From positions 10,546,868-10,610,867 of the forward strand of contig CM055107.1 in the NCBI GenBank assembly GCA_029204225.1: a stretch of DNA of 64,000 nt. The letters are read 5' to 3'. Of the stretch, positions 55,440 through 64,000 are shown piece by piece. The notes under the pieces are model-generated. The model was not told the origin of the DNA and searched no databases. It saw only the letters and a list, made by a program, of their open reading frames with translations. A program made the position numbers and the translations under genes. The first letter of the stretch is position 1; each line of letters starts with the position of its first letter. The DNA is from Diphasiastrum complanatum (Eukaryota > Streptophyta > Lycopodiopsida > Lycopodiales > Lycopodiaceae).

Positions 55440-56480
55440 AGGTGCACATTTCTGAGGCCATCCTTGTAGCCATAGGCATAATCACAGGGACACATCATAT
55501 GCCATCCCATAGGTTAGCCATAGCCAACAATGGCTATCTAATCGATGACATCACAAAACCGGCTGTAGTGCATCTGATCAACCAATTCATTGTAGTAGGC
55601 AACCTCAAGAAGGAGCGGATCACATTATTCTTGCTTCATCAACTAGTTGAATCTCATTTGAAGTTTGTTGTTGGAACAATGGTGCCCTAAAAATGGCTTT
55701 CAACCATTATAGTGCAATTGAATAAGGTGTTTAAGCCTAATACTTGGAGGAAATTTGATGCAAGCCCACTCTTATTCGCCTTGGGACTTTGTAGAAATAT
55801 GTCCAACAATTGCAAGCTAGCCTACACAATGTGCAAGTGCAAGTAAATCAGACCGCCCTCGAGGCACAATATCATATCACATTACTTCAAGGTCATTTGG
55901 ACATGGCCCAAACTTTAGAATAAACGAATATTGAAAGAATTAGTTGATGTGAAAATTGAACAAGATTCAATTCTAGCAATCCAAGCCAAGGATAAACTTA
56001 GATTTCAATTTGAATTCATTTTGACTATTTCAATCATTTGGATGCATTTTTTGACCCATTCTGCAAATTGTCATCTTCGTGAGTGAATATGCAAACCTAC
56101 AGAGACCGGTTTACAATTTCAATCCCACATGGGATTAATTTCCATTATCTACTTGACAAATGACGTCTAAAAGTAATTAGGCTTATTGGTGTAGCTACAT
56201 ACAATGCATTTGCAAAGGTACTAAGTGAAAAATATGTAGTATATTGCTAACAAAGAAACTCCTAGTGCTGTAGTGGTATATTGTGTGACTCATAGGCATG
56301 CTTTACCTAATTTTGATGCATCAAAAATATTTTCTAGATTGGCATTTACTGAAAAAGTTTTCAATAGGGTGTATTTGTGGGTGAATAACTTGACAAAGAA
56401 AAAATTAGAACTTATCGCATTGATTGAAGAAATCGGCTTTGGATAGCCATGGCATGTCCGACACGTATATGTAGTTAAAT
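55440..56480 (+). other. Unknown coding-like stretch, possible coiled coil
   Basis: Broken plus frames give long readable peptide, e.g. HISEAILVAIGIITGTHHMP (55442-55690), then NVQVQVNQTALEAQYHITLL with heptad-like spacing, then SRLAFTEKVFNRVYLWVNNL. No domain recognised. It sits between two Gypsy scraps, so it may be their gag or an extra retroelement ORF. Confidence 0.3.
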
Positions 56481-56979
56481 AATTATCTAGGGGTAAACCT
56501 CTTAATTACTTGTGAATCATATGCACTGTGAAAAAAGGTGAAGATGGGATACTTGTTATGAATTTGAAAAAATTATTTTCAATTTATGCAACATATTCTT
56601 GTAAATTTTCAAAAGGAGCTCAATAAGCTCAACATTTCTTTTTGAAAAGATCATGTGTATTTGAAAATTCTTGGACTAACTATTGACAAGGTAATTAGCA
56701 AATCAAACATTATCAAGGGACTAAGCATCCACACAAGCTATTTTTTACATACAAAGATTCAAGGAGCTCCAAATGTGGGTATTTAGACTTTTAACATAAA
56801 GACTGCATTGTACATCATCTTAAGTTGTTGTATTGTCAAACTTTAGATAAAGATGAAGATAGTGGGGAGGGAAAATGTCAACAATGTCAATAATAGAGGG
56901 ATATTTGAAAAGCTATATCACTTTGATTTGCAAGTTTTGATCAACAACTTCAATGTGTGATTTATAGACATACCTCTAT

Positions 56980-57520
56980 TTGACGCAACAAAGCTAATTT
57001 GCCCAATTTACGTCTCAAGGTATGCTGAAGCCAAAACAAATGCGATGACAAAAACTTCTCTCGAAGTTCAACATAGATATTGTGCACACAGCGGGAAAGA
57101 AGAACATGGTTACAGCAAATGCGTTAAGCAGACAACAACACCTAATGGCAATGGTGGAAACCCACGTGACTGGTCTACTCCAAGAAATCAAAGAAAGTAT
57201 AGTGTAGACCCATTGGCTAAGAAACTAATGATAGAAATCCAACTAGACAAACTGCTCACACAATTCACTTGGAAGGATCAAATGGTTGTTTATAAACAAC
57301 ACAGAGTTTACATCCTAGACGACATCAACCGAAGCAAGAAAATTTTGAGAAAACATCGGACACCTAGGGGTGAACCACATGAATGAACTTCTCAAGAGAG
57401 GCTTCTATTAGCCAGATATGTGGGCAGATACTGAATCTTACGTACAAACTTGCGTCCTACATTCAACCAAAATGTGCATGTGCTATATGATAGCCTATGA
57501 TTGGCTTTGGAAATGCACAT
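56980..57520 (+). pseudogene. Ty3/Gypsy RNase H end and integrase start
   Basis: Plus strand. FNIDIVHTAGKKNMVTANAL followed by SRQ is the usual end of Gypsy RNase H. About 300 bp later RGFY*PDMWADTESYVQTCV is the zinc-binding part of integrase, with a stop at the usual Trp. Frames shift between. Nothing of the catalytic core follows. Confidence 0.7.
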
Positions 57521-57960
57521 TTTGCAAAGTGTGCAAGGCTCTATGTGTCAAATGCTCATCGTGATGTTCAAATAGGCTTAAATTCTTAGCACGATAAAAA
57601 AATTTGTTTCTAAATGTAACACCAAAATACAACAAAAAAGAACTAGTAATGTGCATTGCAATAAGTTGTCATTTTTTTATTTGTAGAGCTAGCGGGCCGA
57701 TGACATTTTGCTCGGAAATGAATCACGGGCTCTAGGCTCGGCCTAAACATAATCATCTTCTCTAAAACATAAAGCGAGGGTAACATGAGTGCTGCCTCTT
57801 CTGCTTTTTAAGTAGTCTAGAAAAGTGGGCAGGAAAAAGTCCTAACTATCCATCAAGCTTACAAGAATATGCTCATGAGTTCTAGCCTTTTGTTTGAGAG
57901 ATGTCCTGGATAATGAATTCAGACTCGAGTCAAACAATTGACGGGGGGGAAGGTCCTGCT

Positions 57961-58044
57961 CCGAGGCCTTTCCGCCCTGGAAGAGTGTGCGCCCGAGGGC
58001 GGAGGCCCGAGGGCGCACGGTCTTTGGCGGGCGGAAGGGCCGAG
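57961..58044. repeat. GC-rich inverted repeat (hairpin)
   Basis: Outer arms ccgaggcctttccgccc and gggcggaagggccgagg pair with few mismatches. An inner stem gtgtgcgccc / gggcgcac lies between them. It stands out as GC-rich in an AT-rich setting about 0.8 kb upstream of LPAT. Confidence 0.6.
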
Positions 58045-58254
58045 GAGCCGGCCCTTCCCTTTCGTGAATTCCGTTTTTACATTTTTTTTTTCTTCTTTTT
58101 TTGACGTAAATTTTTTTTTACACTCACCTTCCGGGCGGAAGGTGCATGTGAAAAACGTAAATTTTTTTACGTGCACCTTCCAATGTCCAAAAGGTGCCTG
58201 TAAAAAAAAAATTTGTCAAAAAAAAATTTGCCCCAGAGATTACGTTCAGTGAAA

Positions 58255-58325
58255 CATCACCATTTCCTTTGTAAAAATTTAAAAACTAAGGCATCACCAT
58301 TTCCTTTGTAAAAATTTAAAAACTA
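58255..58325. repeat. 37-bp tandem repeat, two copies
   Basis: A 34-bp stretch starting catcaccatttcctttg occurs at 58255 and again at 58292 with no mismatch seen. It lies in the upstream region of LPAT. Confidence 0.85.
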
Positions 58326-58558
58326 ATTTCACCTCAAGATGAGGTATGCGAAGTCGTTGCCAATCCTCCCTGCACTCATTGATGGAGCACGAGTATATAC
58401 TAAAGCTTATTGCTTTGTACTATATAGTAGGATACGGTATGGTGGGTGCTATGGTGATCTTTTCAGAACAAAGAAAAATATTTCTGCTATAAACAACAGT
58501 TATATAATAATAAACGTAAGAAAGAGAAGGGAAACAGATCGAGACTCTGGTGTGGGCG

Positions 58559-58687
58559 ATGGCCGCCTCTGAGACTCAGTCCACCGTCAGCCCTCGATCC
58601 ATGGCTTTCTTCCTCTTCTCTCCTCCACTTATCACGAGCCAGTGTTTAAGTGCTCATTCGGGAAACATTTGGGTGATACATAGTTAG
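58559..58687 (+). promoter_or_regulatory. Upstream ORF in the LPAT leader (42 codons)
   Basis: An ATG in a strong plant context (GCGATGGCC) opens a 42-codon frame starting MAASETQSTV and ending before the LPAT start, which has a weaker context. It is in a different phase from LPAT. If transcribed in the mature leader it would reduce LPAT translation; it could instead be part of an alternative first exon. Confidence 0.4.
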
Positions 58688-58809
58688 TGATCTCTAAGCT
58701 CAAGAAGGGAGGTTTTTGCTACTGTCGATGCAGTGAGAGATCGTGTTTCTGATGATCTTCGGTTTTTGACTAACCCAAGTGAGACATCTGTTTGCAAACA
58801 TCTGAAACA

Positions 58810-59115
58810 ATGGTGGACAATATTGTAGCTCAGTCAGAGAATTCGAGTTTAAGGCAGCGACACGGATCCACTGTTTCTAGTGCGAATGGATCTAAGCCAG
58901 GTTCTGCTGAAGAGATAGATTTTGGGCTGGATTCCTACGTGGATGATAATTCATTTTTGGCAATTGTGATTGGCGTTTCGAAAGTGGTTTTATGCTTGTT
59001 GGTGCTAGCTATCAACACCTCACTCTGGTTTGTTGTGCTGCTGCTGCTGCTCCCTTGGCCGAATGCCCGTCTTTACCAGGGCAATCTGTATGGCCGTGTC
59101 AGTGGCAGAATGTTG
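58810..59115 (+). CDS. LPAT exon 1
   Basis: 102 codons. A polar N-terminal tail of about 45 residues is followed by a long hydrophobic segment and the family motif LLLPWPNARLYQGNLYG. Donor TTG|GTAAAT. Confidence 0.92.
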
Positions 59116-61264
59116 GTAAATCTTTTTGATCCAACACTGCAGACAAATCTATCGTTTAACTAGCTTTTAAGCCACGTTCTTTAGGCCTGCTTTGAAGTTA
59201 CACGTGCTTTGTACATAAATTGATTGCATTGCTTACAGTAGGGGTCGAACTCTCCATTTTAATTGGCATCCTCTTCATGATCAGTTCCTTTTGAAGGAAG
59301 TTGATTGTCTTTTAGTTGATATCATGTTGGTTGCATTTAATCACTAGAGCTTACATGTCGTTGATCTTTGAAGCTATGCCTGTCCAAGTTCTGAGAAAAA
59401 TGCCAATCCGAGTTTCTTTATCCTTAAAATTTCTGTACAGATGTGGATCTGCGGAAATCCTCTGACGATCAGGGGACAAGAGTATGCAAACGATAAGGCC
59501 ATTTACATTGCAAACCATTCATCGATAATGGATGTGCCTCTGATGCTATGGCTGACTCCATTGCGGACAGTTGGAATAGGGAAAAAGGAGGTATCAAGTC
59601 AACTTCCTATTTGGACTAATATTTTTCGGTTTTCTGGTGGATTAGTTTTTGCATTGTTTGCTGTTTCCGTTCTGCAGTTCTTGCAAAAATGTAAAAGAAT
59701 CTTCATTTCTTTTTGCGCTTCACTAGTCTGCAATTTCTTGTTTATCTTGAAGTGCTACTTCACAGCTTTTACCAAATTGTCGAATACATGAGATGTGTTC
59801 TGTTAGGTTGATACTTACAATCTTTCCGGGAAGTAGATAACTAGCTCCTTCTTCTGAGAATATACTCCTTACTCATTTGCACATCAAATTTTACAAGCAC
59901 AAACGAAAGATGATCTGAGAGAACAGTAGCTTCAAGAGTTGATGTTTGTGTGTAATGGAATCAATGATGTTCTGAGAACCCAAATCAGAGGTATCAGATT
60001 ATTTATTACTAACTTAGTTATAGGCAGATACAAATGAAGAGGGCTTCAATTGCAACAAGCTTGTCTTTAACTGTTTAAGCTTCTGGCTGCAGGTGATTTG
60101 GTTCCCATTTTTTGGAATTTTATTCATGATGGCTGGTCATCTAAGGATAGACAGATCAAATCGAGAGTCTTCACATGCATCGATGACCGAGGTATAAATG
60201 ATATGTCTGAAGTGTCTTTGCAAATCTAGTCAGAAACAAGCATGTTCGCTGGTCATGTTTGTGTTCTGATTTGAGGCCTAATTTTTGCATTGACGAGTCT
60301 TGTGTTTCAGAGTCAGCTGCTCAAATGGGTAGGTCACGGTGTATGCTTTACTGAACTAATTGTATACTGCAAACATATGAATTCATATTGTCAAACAGAC
60401 AAATGGCATAACTACCTTTTTGGTGCGAAGACCCCTGATCTTTATGATGTTCATGGACCCAAAACTCTTGCATTAACGGCCGCTTTTGCATTCCTGCACT
60501 GCATTGTGTAAAAGTTGTTGCAAGATGAGCTGAGATTCACGTCTGGATCAAAAACATGTTTTCCTTGTTTCTTTGAAGCAAAAAGAATAGCTCATAAAAA
60601 CCATTGGAATACGTGAAAACAAGAAACTGTTGTTGAATTTGCCATCTGTGCATGTCAAGAATAGAGAAAATGGCTACTGTTGAAGTGTTGACATACGTTG
60701 TAGATTCTTACATGAGTCAAAGCATGCTTTGCTTAACAGATGAACTTGAATTCCATCTCATTGAGAAATCTCAACATAGAATTTGCTTTCAACAGGTAGC
60801 AAAAGAGATAGTCGAGAATGATCTTTCTCTTGGTATGTTTCCTGAGGGCACAAGGTCCTCAGATGGCAGGCTGCTGCCATTCAAAAAGGTGGTTATCTTT
60901 TGTCAATTATGGACCTTACATTTTACCCAATTTCATCTGCTGTTACTTGTGCATCCAAATTTTATTTGAGTTGACGATTAGTTTTATTTTTCAGGGATTC
61001 ATTCACCTGGCTTTACAAACAAAACGCCCAATAGTACCTGTGGTTCTGACAGGAACATACCTTGGCTGGCCCAAACATAGTTTTCATGTGAGACCAGCTC
61101 CAGTGAGTGTTACTTTCTTGCCACCAATCAAAACAGATGATTGGACTATAGACAAAGTAAATAATTATACTGAAATGATACATGACATATACGTGAAGCA
61201 TCTTCCTGAACGACAGAGACCTTTGGAGATGTCTCCAACTAAAGAGGGCCTATCCATAAACTGA
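58810..61264 (+). CDS. 1-acyl-sn-glycerol-3-phosphate acyltransferase (LPAT, Limnanthes/coconut type), 5 exons
   Basis: Spliced gene: join of 58810-59115, 59441-59590, 60093-60191, 60796-60888 and 60995-61264, 918 bp, 305 residues plus stop. The product adds a fatty acyl group from acyl-CoA to lysophosphatidic acid to make phosphatidic acid, a step of glycerolipid assembly at the ER (family knowledge). Seen in the sequence: a hydrophobic membrane segment at residues 49-82; catalytic NHSSIMD with H128 and D133 (HX4D); FPEGTR at 200-205, the acyl-acceptor binding motif; IVPVVLTG at 229-236. Length and motif spacing match the Limnanthes and coconut seed LPAAT class rather than the longer LPAT2/3 type. 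All exons are phase 0 and all introns GT-AG (325, 502, 604, 106 bp). The ATG at 58810 (ACAATGG) is the first that gives the conserved N-terminus. No disabling change seen. Confidence 0.93.
59441..59590 (+). CDS. LPAT exon 2 (HX4D catalytic motif)
   Basis: 50 codons with the catalytic NHSSIMD and the conserved GIGKKE end. Acceptor ctgtacag|ATG, donor GAG|GTATCA. Confidence 0.93.
60093..60191 (+). CDS. LPAT exon 3
   Basis: 33 codons, VIWFPFFGILFMMAGHLRID followed by RSNRES. The IDRSN motif is typical of the family. Acceptor ggctgcag|GTG, donor GAG|GTATAA. Confidence 0.93.
60796..60888 (+). CDS. LPAT exon 4 (FPEGTR motif)
   Basis: 31 codons, VAKEIVENDLSLGMFPEGTR then SSDGRLLPFKK, the substrate-binding motif block. 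Acceptor caacag|GTA, donor AAG|GTGGTT. Confidence 0.93.
60995..61264 (+). CDS. LPAT exon 5 and stop
   Basis: 89 codons and TGA. It starts GFIHLALQTKRPIVPVVLTG and ends EGLSIN, with the family-typical TDDWTIDKVNNY block between. Acceptor atttttcag|GGA. Confidence 0.93.
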   Translation, partial: GFIHLALQTKRPIVPVVLTGTYLGWPKHSFHVRPAPVSVTFLPPIKTDDWTIDKVNNYTEMIHDIYVKHLPERQRPLEMSPTKEGLSIN

Positions 61265-62500
61265 GTGCTGATTCACAGGATGGTTGATCCTTCACTGATG
61301 ATTGAAGGACTTTTTCGTTAACTTTGGTCAACAGATACAGTAATGTGCTGTGCTTTGTACTTGATGCAACATATTGGGCTTTTGAATCTGTTTATGTAAG
61401 GCTGCTGAACAATTGCCGTTGTTTTGTTGATTACCAAAACTGAATATTTCATGAATGAATGACATTTGAGAATATTATTCATTGTACATTAGACACATGA
61501 CGAAAGTACATTTGAATCTTAATATATATATATCAATTCTTGTATGTTCTCATTTGTGCTCTGGATAGGAGTTGGAACTCTTGATCTCAAAGAAAGGAAA
61601 GGAAATCCTATCAAATTCACAGCTTATTGGAGGACAAATCTTTTGATTTATTGACTGCGTGATTTTTTAAGGCAGCTTTTCTTTTCTTTTCTTTTTTCCC
61701 TTTCTTTTTTTTATTTTTGTGGGCAATATCAGTATCAAATTAAAGCGTTAAGGTCAATACATTTATGTAGGTTGCCGAATGTTTCGGGTAAAATGTGGTC
61801 CAGTACATCAATTCCTCCTGGAATCTGTCAATCCTTACTGATTTTTTAATATTTGTTTTTTCTTTTTTCGAGATTTTGAATTTAGAAACGCGTTTCTAAA
61901 AACTTTTTTTTTTTTTTTCCAAAAGTGAGTTTATGTGCAACTATGGGTTTGTAAACAATGATTGTGTTTTGTGGTTGGTGTTGTACCCAAAGGTTTAGAA
62001 ATCTCATGGTATTTGATCTTGTCAAAATAATGCCCCATGTCAGTAGATCTAGTTCATTTTGTGCCAATGCAATGCAATATCAGTCATCATACTACAAAAG
62101 ACTTAGTATTGTGATGGTGATGTTATTTATGCTCCAATTGCAATAAACATTTGTTGCAAGTAAATAGACATTTTGTTTGCACTTCATTGACATATTTTGT
62201 TTGCTCAAAAAACTACAATGCTCCCAGCATAGATATAAATTTCTTGTTGAGGTGCCTTGTACCCATCCCCTTCATGCCTTGGTGCTCACTTTGCTTCGTG
62301 GACATAGTTTACAAATGGGTCTCCACCGACCAACTGATGTTCACATATAATTATTTTCCATGTTCATTGAATTTCCCGACCGAGTGGAATTGCCAAATCT
62401 AAGAGGGCAAACAGTCATGTTCAATCTTTTAGCAACTAACTTTGAAATCATTAGTACTAAAATGATTTTGTAGCCAAACATTTTAGAGTGCGAAGTGATG
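61265..62500. other. Intergenic, 3' of LPAT
   Basis: AT-rich. It presumably contains the LPAT 3' UTR, but no AATAAA close after the stop was noted. A palindromic gaaacgcgtttc lies at 61886-61897. No gene seen. Confidence 0.5.
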
Positions 62501-63205
62501 TTTAGAATATTGAAGTATTCAACAGATCAGACGAAATAATAAGAGATTTATTAATTACAAATGATTACAGAGAAGCATACAGTCTAACATGATACTGAAC
62601 GCAATAAGAAGATCGATTGATTCAGTAAGTAGCATGTACAAATCAGATGATGAGAGCACAAAGCAATAGCAGATGAAACCGCGTACTCAAGTTATCTCTG
62701 AAATAATTGAAAACTTTATGTGATGCACTTCCGCTAATAAGCAGTAAGCACTAATAGCAATACTCTAATAGAGCTTTGAAAAACTTTCTAGAGACCATAG
62801 AAATCTTTAATGATCAACTATATATACTAAAGTAGTTAAAGCTCATCCGGTAGGATAGCTAATCAGGTCGTAGATCGCAATTGGCAGTTAGCCGTAATGC
62901 GTTGTCATCCATCCAGTTAGAACTTCCCAAATATTTACTTGCAACGCAGTTAGGGCAAGTCTTTAGCTTCATATCAGGCGGAACAACAACTATCATCCTT
63001 CGACATGTTTGACTCCTTTGACTTTCATCGGAGTCATCCGATATGTCGGAGGTTGTCCGATATGTCAGAGCCACTTGTTGAGCAATTCCCGAGTATTTTT
63101 GCAAACTGTGTAGAAACACGAATAAAACTGTAGAACTGGATAATGAATGGATGTAGATTAAAGATCGATTATTCGGATGAATCACTCGCGATAGTAGAAT
63201 AATCC
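62498..63205 (-). repeat. Copia K 3' LTR (approximate)
   Basis: Minus strand: the polypurine tract TTAAGGGGGA at 63211-63220 is followed by a segment starting TGGATTATTC that runs to about 62.5 kb. The left end is uncertain and the mate would lie outside the window. Confidence 0.5.
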
Positions 63206-63251
63206 AATACTCCCCCTTAATCTGAATCCATGAATGCCTTGACTCTCAAAC

Positions 63252-63689
63252 TTAGTTTTGCACAAAATTTTGTGTATCCAAGCTTAGTGCCTTGGTAAAT
63301 ACATCAACTTTCATATCTTGCGTTTGACAATACTGCAAGTTTACCTCTTTGTTGAGAACTTTGCTTCTGACATAGTGATACTTCATTTCAATGTGCTTAC
63401 TCTTAGAATGGAATCTAGGATTGGCTGATAAAGCAATAGCACTTTGATTATCAAAAAATAAAGTTGTCGAAGCATATTGTTTCAGACAAACATCTGAAAG
63501 TAAGTTTCTCAACCATATTGCTTCATTTGTAGCTTGAGAGGCTGCGATATACTCTGATTCAATCAAAGATAGAGCTATCGAAGTATGCTTGCGACTGTTC
63601 CATGAAATAGGACCGTTGTTAAGGAAGAATGTAAATTCAAAAGTGGATTTATGAGTGTCTATTTTTTTTTTTACATTGCATCCTTGCAT
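63252..63689 (-). pseudogene. Copia K RNase H domain, partial
   Basis: Minus strand, 145 codons: ISWNSRKHTSIALSLIESEY, then ASQATNEAIWLRNLL, FFDNQSAIALSANPRFHSKS and KHIEMKYHYVRSKV, ending just before the polypurine tract. These are the standard Copia RNase H motifs in order. The frame is open for the whole domain, so this is one of the better preserved copies here. Upstream (63.69-64.0 kb) the sequence is broken and runs off the window. Confidence 0.85.
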
Positions 63690-64000
63690 CTAATCTATAA
63701 GCAACTTGTTGCTTTGAGAAACCAAGTTGTTGCATTTCACTACATCATGTAATAACTTCCATTTCTAACAAATCAACATCATATTAAACTTCTCATGTTA
63801 CAAAGTCGTTTGCAAACTCACTGCTCATTGAAATCACATTTTGACAATCACCTATAAAGTAACAATCAACTCGACATACACTTATTCCTTTCTCACGTTC
63901 TGTCTATGATAAAACCATTACTAGTTCATCAACAAATCTTATCAGTTTGTCGTAAGTTTTGAATGTCTATTCAAAACTATCAACAAACCAATATCAAATT

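Larger units (their letters stand above)
57540..58550. other. Upstream region of LPAT
   Basis: No gene. It holds the GC-rich hairpin, T- and A-runs with a palindromic acgtaaa...tttacgt pair, and the 37-bp tandem repeat. The transcription start is not evident. Confidence 0.5.

Noticed and set aside
58339-58572. 77-codon plus ORF as an alternative start for LPAT
   Set aside because: Low-complexity Arg/Asp end, no family similarity, not in frame with the conserved N-terminus.

Overview
The window is nuclear DNA from a land plant with a large, repeat-rich genome. It holds two spliced plant genes with GT-AG introns, one with introns of 17 and 19 kb. Around and inside them are many decayed Ty1/Copia and Ty3/Gypsy LTR retrotransposons plus one LINE scrap. 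A gymnosperm fits best because of the giant TE-filled introns, but that is inference; another large-genome plant is possible. I see no bacterial-type operon, CRISPR array, rRNA or tRNA gene.

Host gene 1 (minus strand, 49884 down to 7357). I assembled nine exons by eye. They encode about 603 residues of the plant BAR-domain, proline-rich family typified by Arabidopsis At2g33490. All junctions keep frame. Exon 1 is at 49.8 kb, exons 2-5 at 32.7-29.9 kb and exons 6-9 at 11.2-7.4 kb. Intron 1 (17.1 kb) and intron 5 (18.7 kb) carry most of the retrotransposons in the window. The conserved C-terminal tail lies in another frame just past the stop, so the end of the gene is either frameshifted or alternatively spliced.

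Host gene 2 (plus strand, 58810-61264). Five exons encode a 305-residue lysophosphatidic acid acyltransferase of the Limnanthes/coconut type, with intact HX4D and FPEGTR motifs. Its leader contains a 42-codon upstream ORF. A GC-rich hairpin and a 37-bp tandem repeat lie further upstream.

Mobile DNA, left to right. 0.5-1.26 kb: unknown ORF with one internal stop. 1.3-2.65 kb: Copia gag/protease remnant (minus). 12.0-26.6 kb: a Gypsy element (plus) split by a pair of GC-rich Copia LTRs (13.88-14.72 and 24.68-25.67 kb); between them lie the gag-integrase half of that Copia (E, minus) and parts of two other Copias (A minus, B plus). 35.7-44.35 kb: Copia D (plus) whose 5' LTR is interrupted by Copia C (minus, sister of B). 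47.9 and 48.5-48.9 kb: Gypsy gag and integrase scraps on opposite strands. 53.2 kb: LINE reverse-transcriptase scrap. 53.9-57.5 kb: Gypsy integrase and RNase H scraps. 62.5-63.7 kb: Copia RNase H and LTR running off the window. Every element is pseudogenic.

The two host genes are divergently arranged: BAR gene to the left, acyltransferase to the right, about 8.9 kb of repeat-rich DNA between their start codons. Nothing indicates that they work in one pathway.
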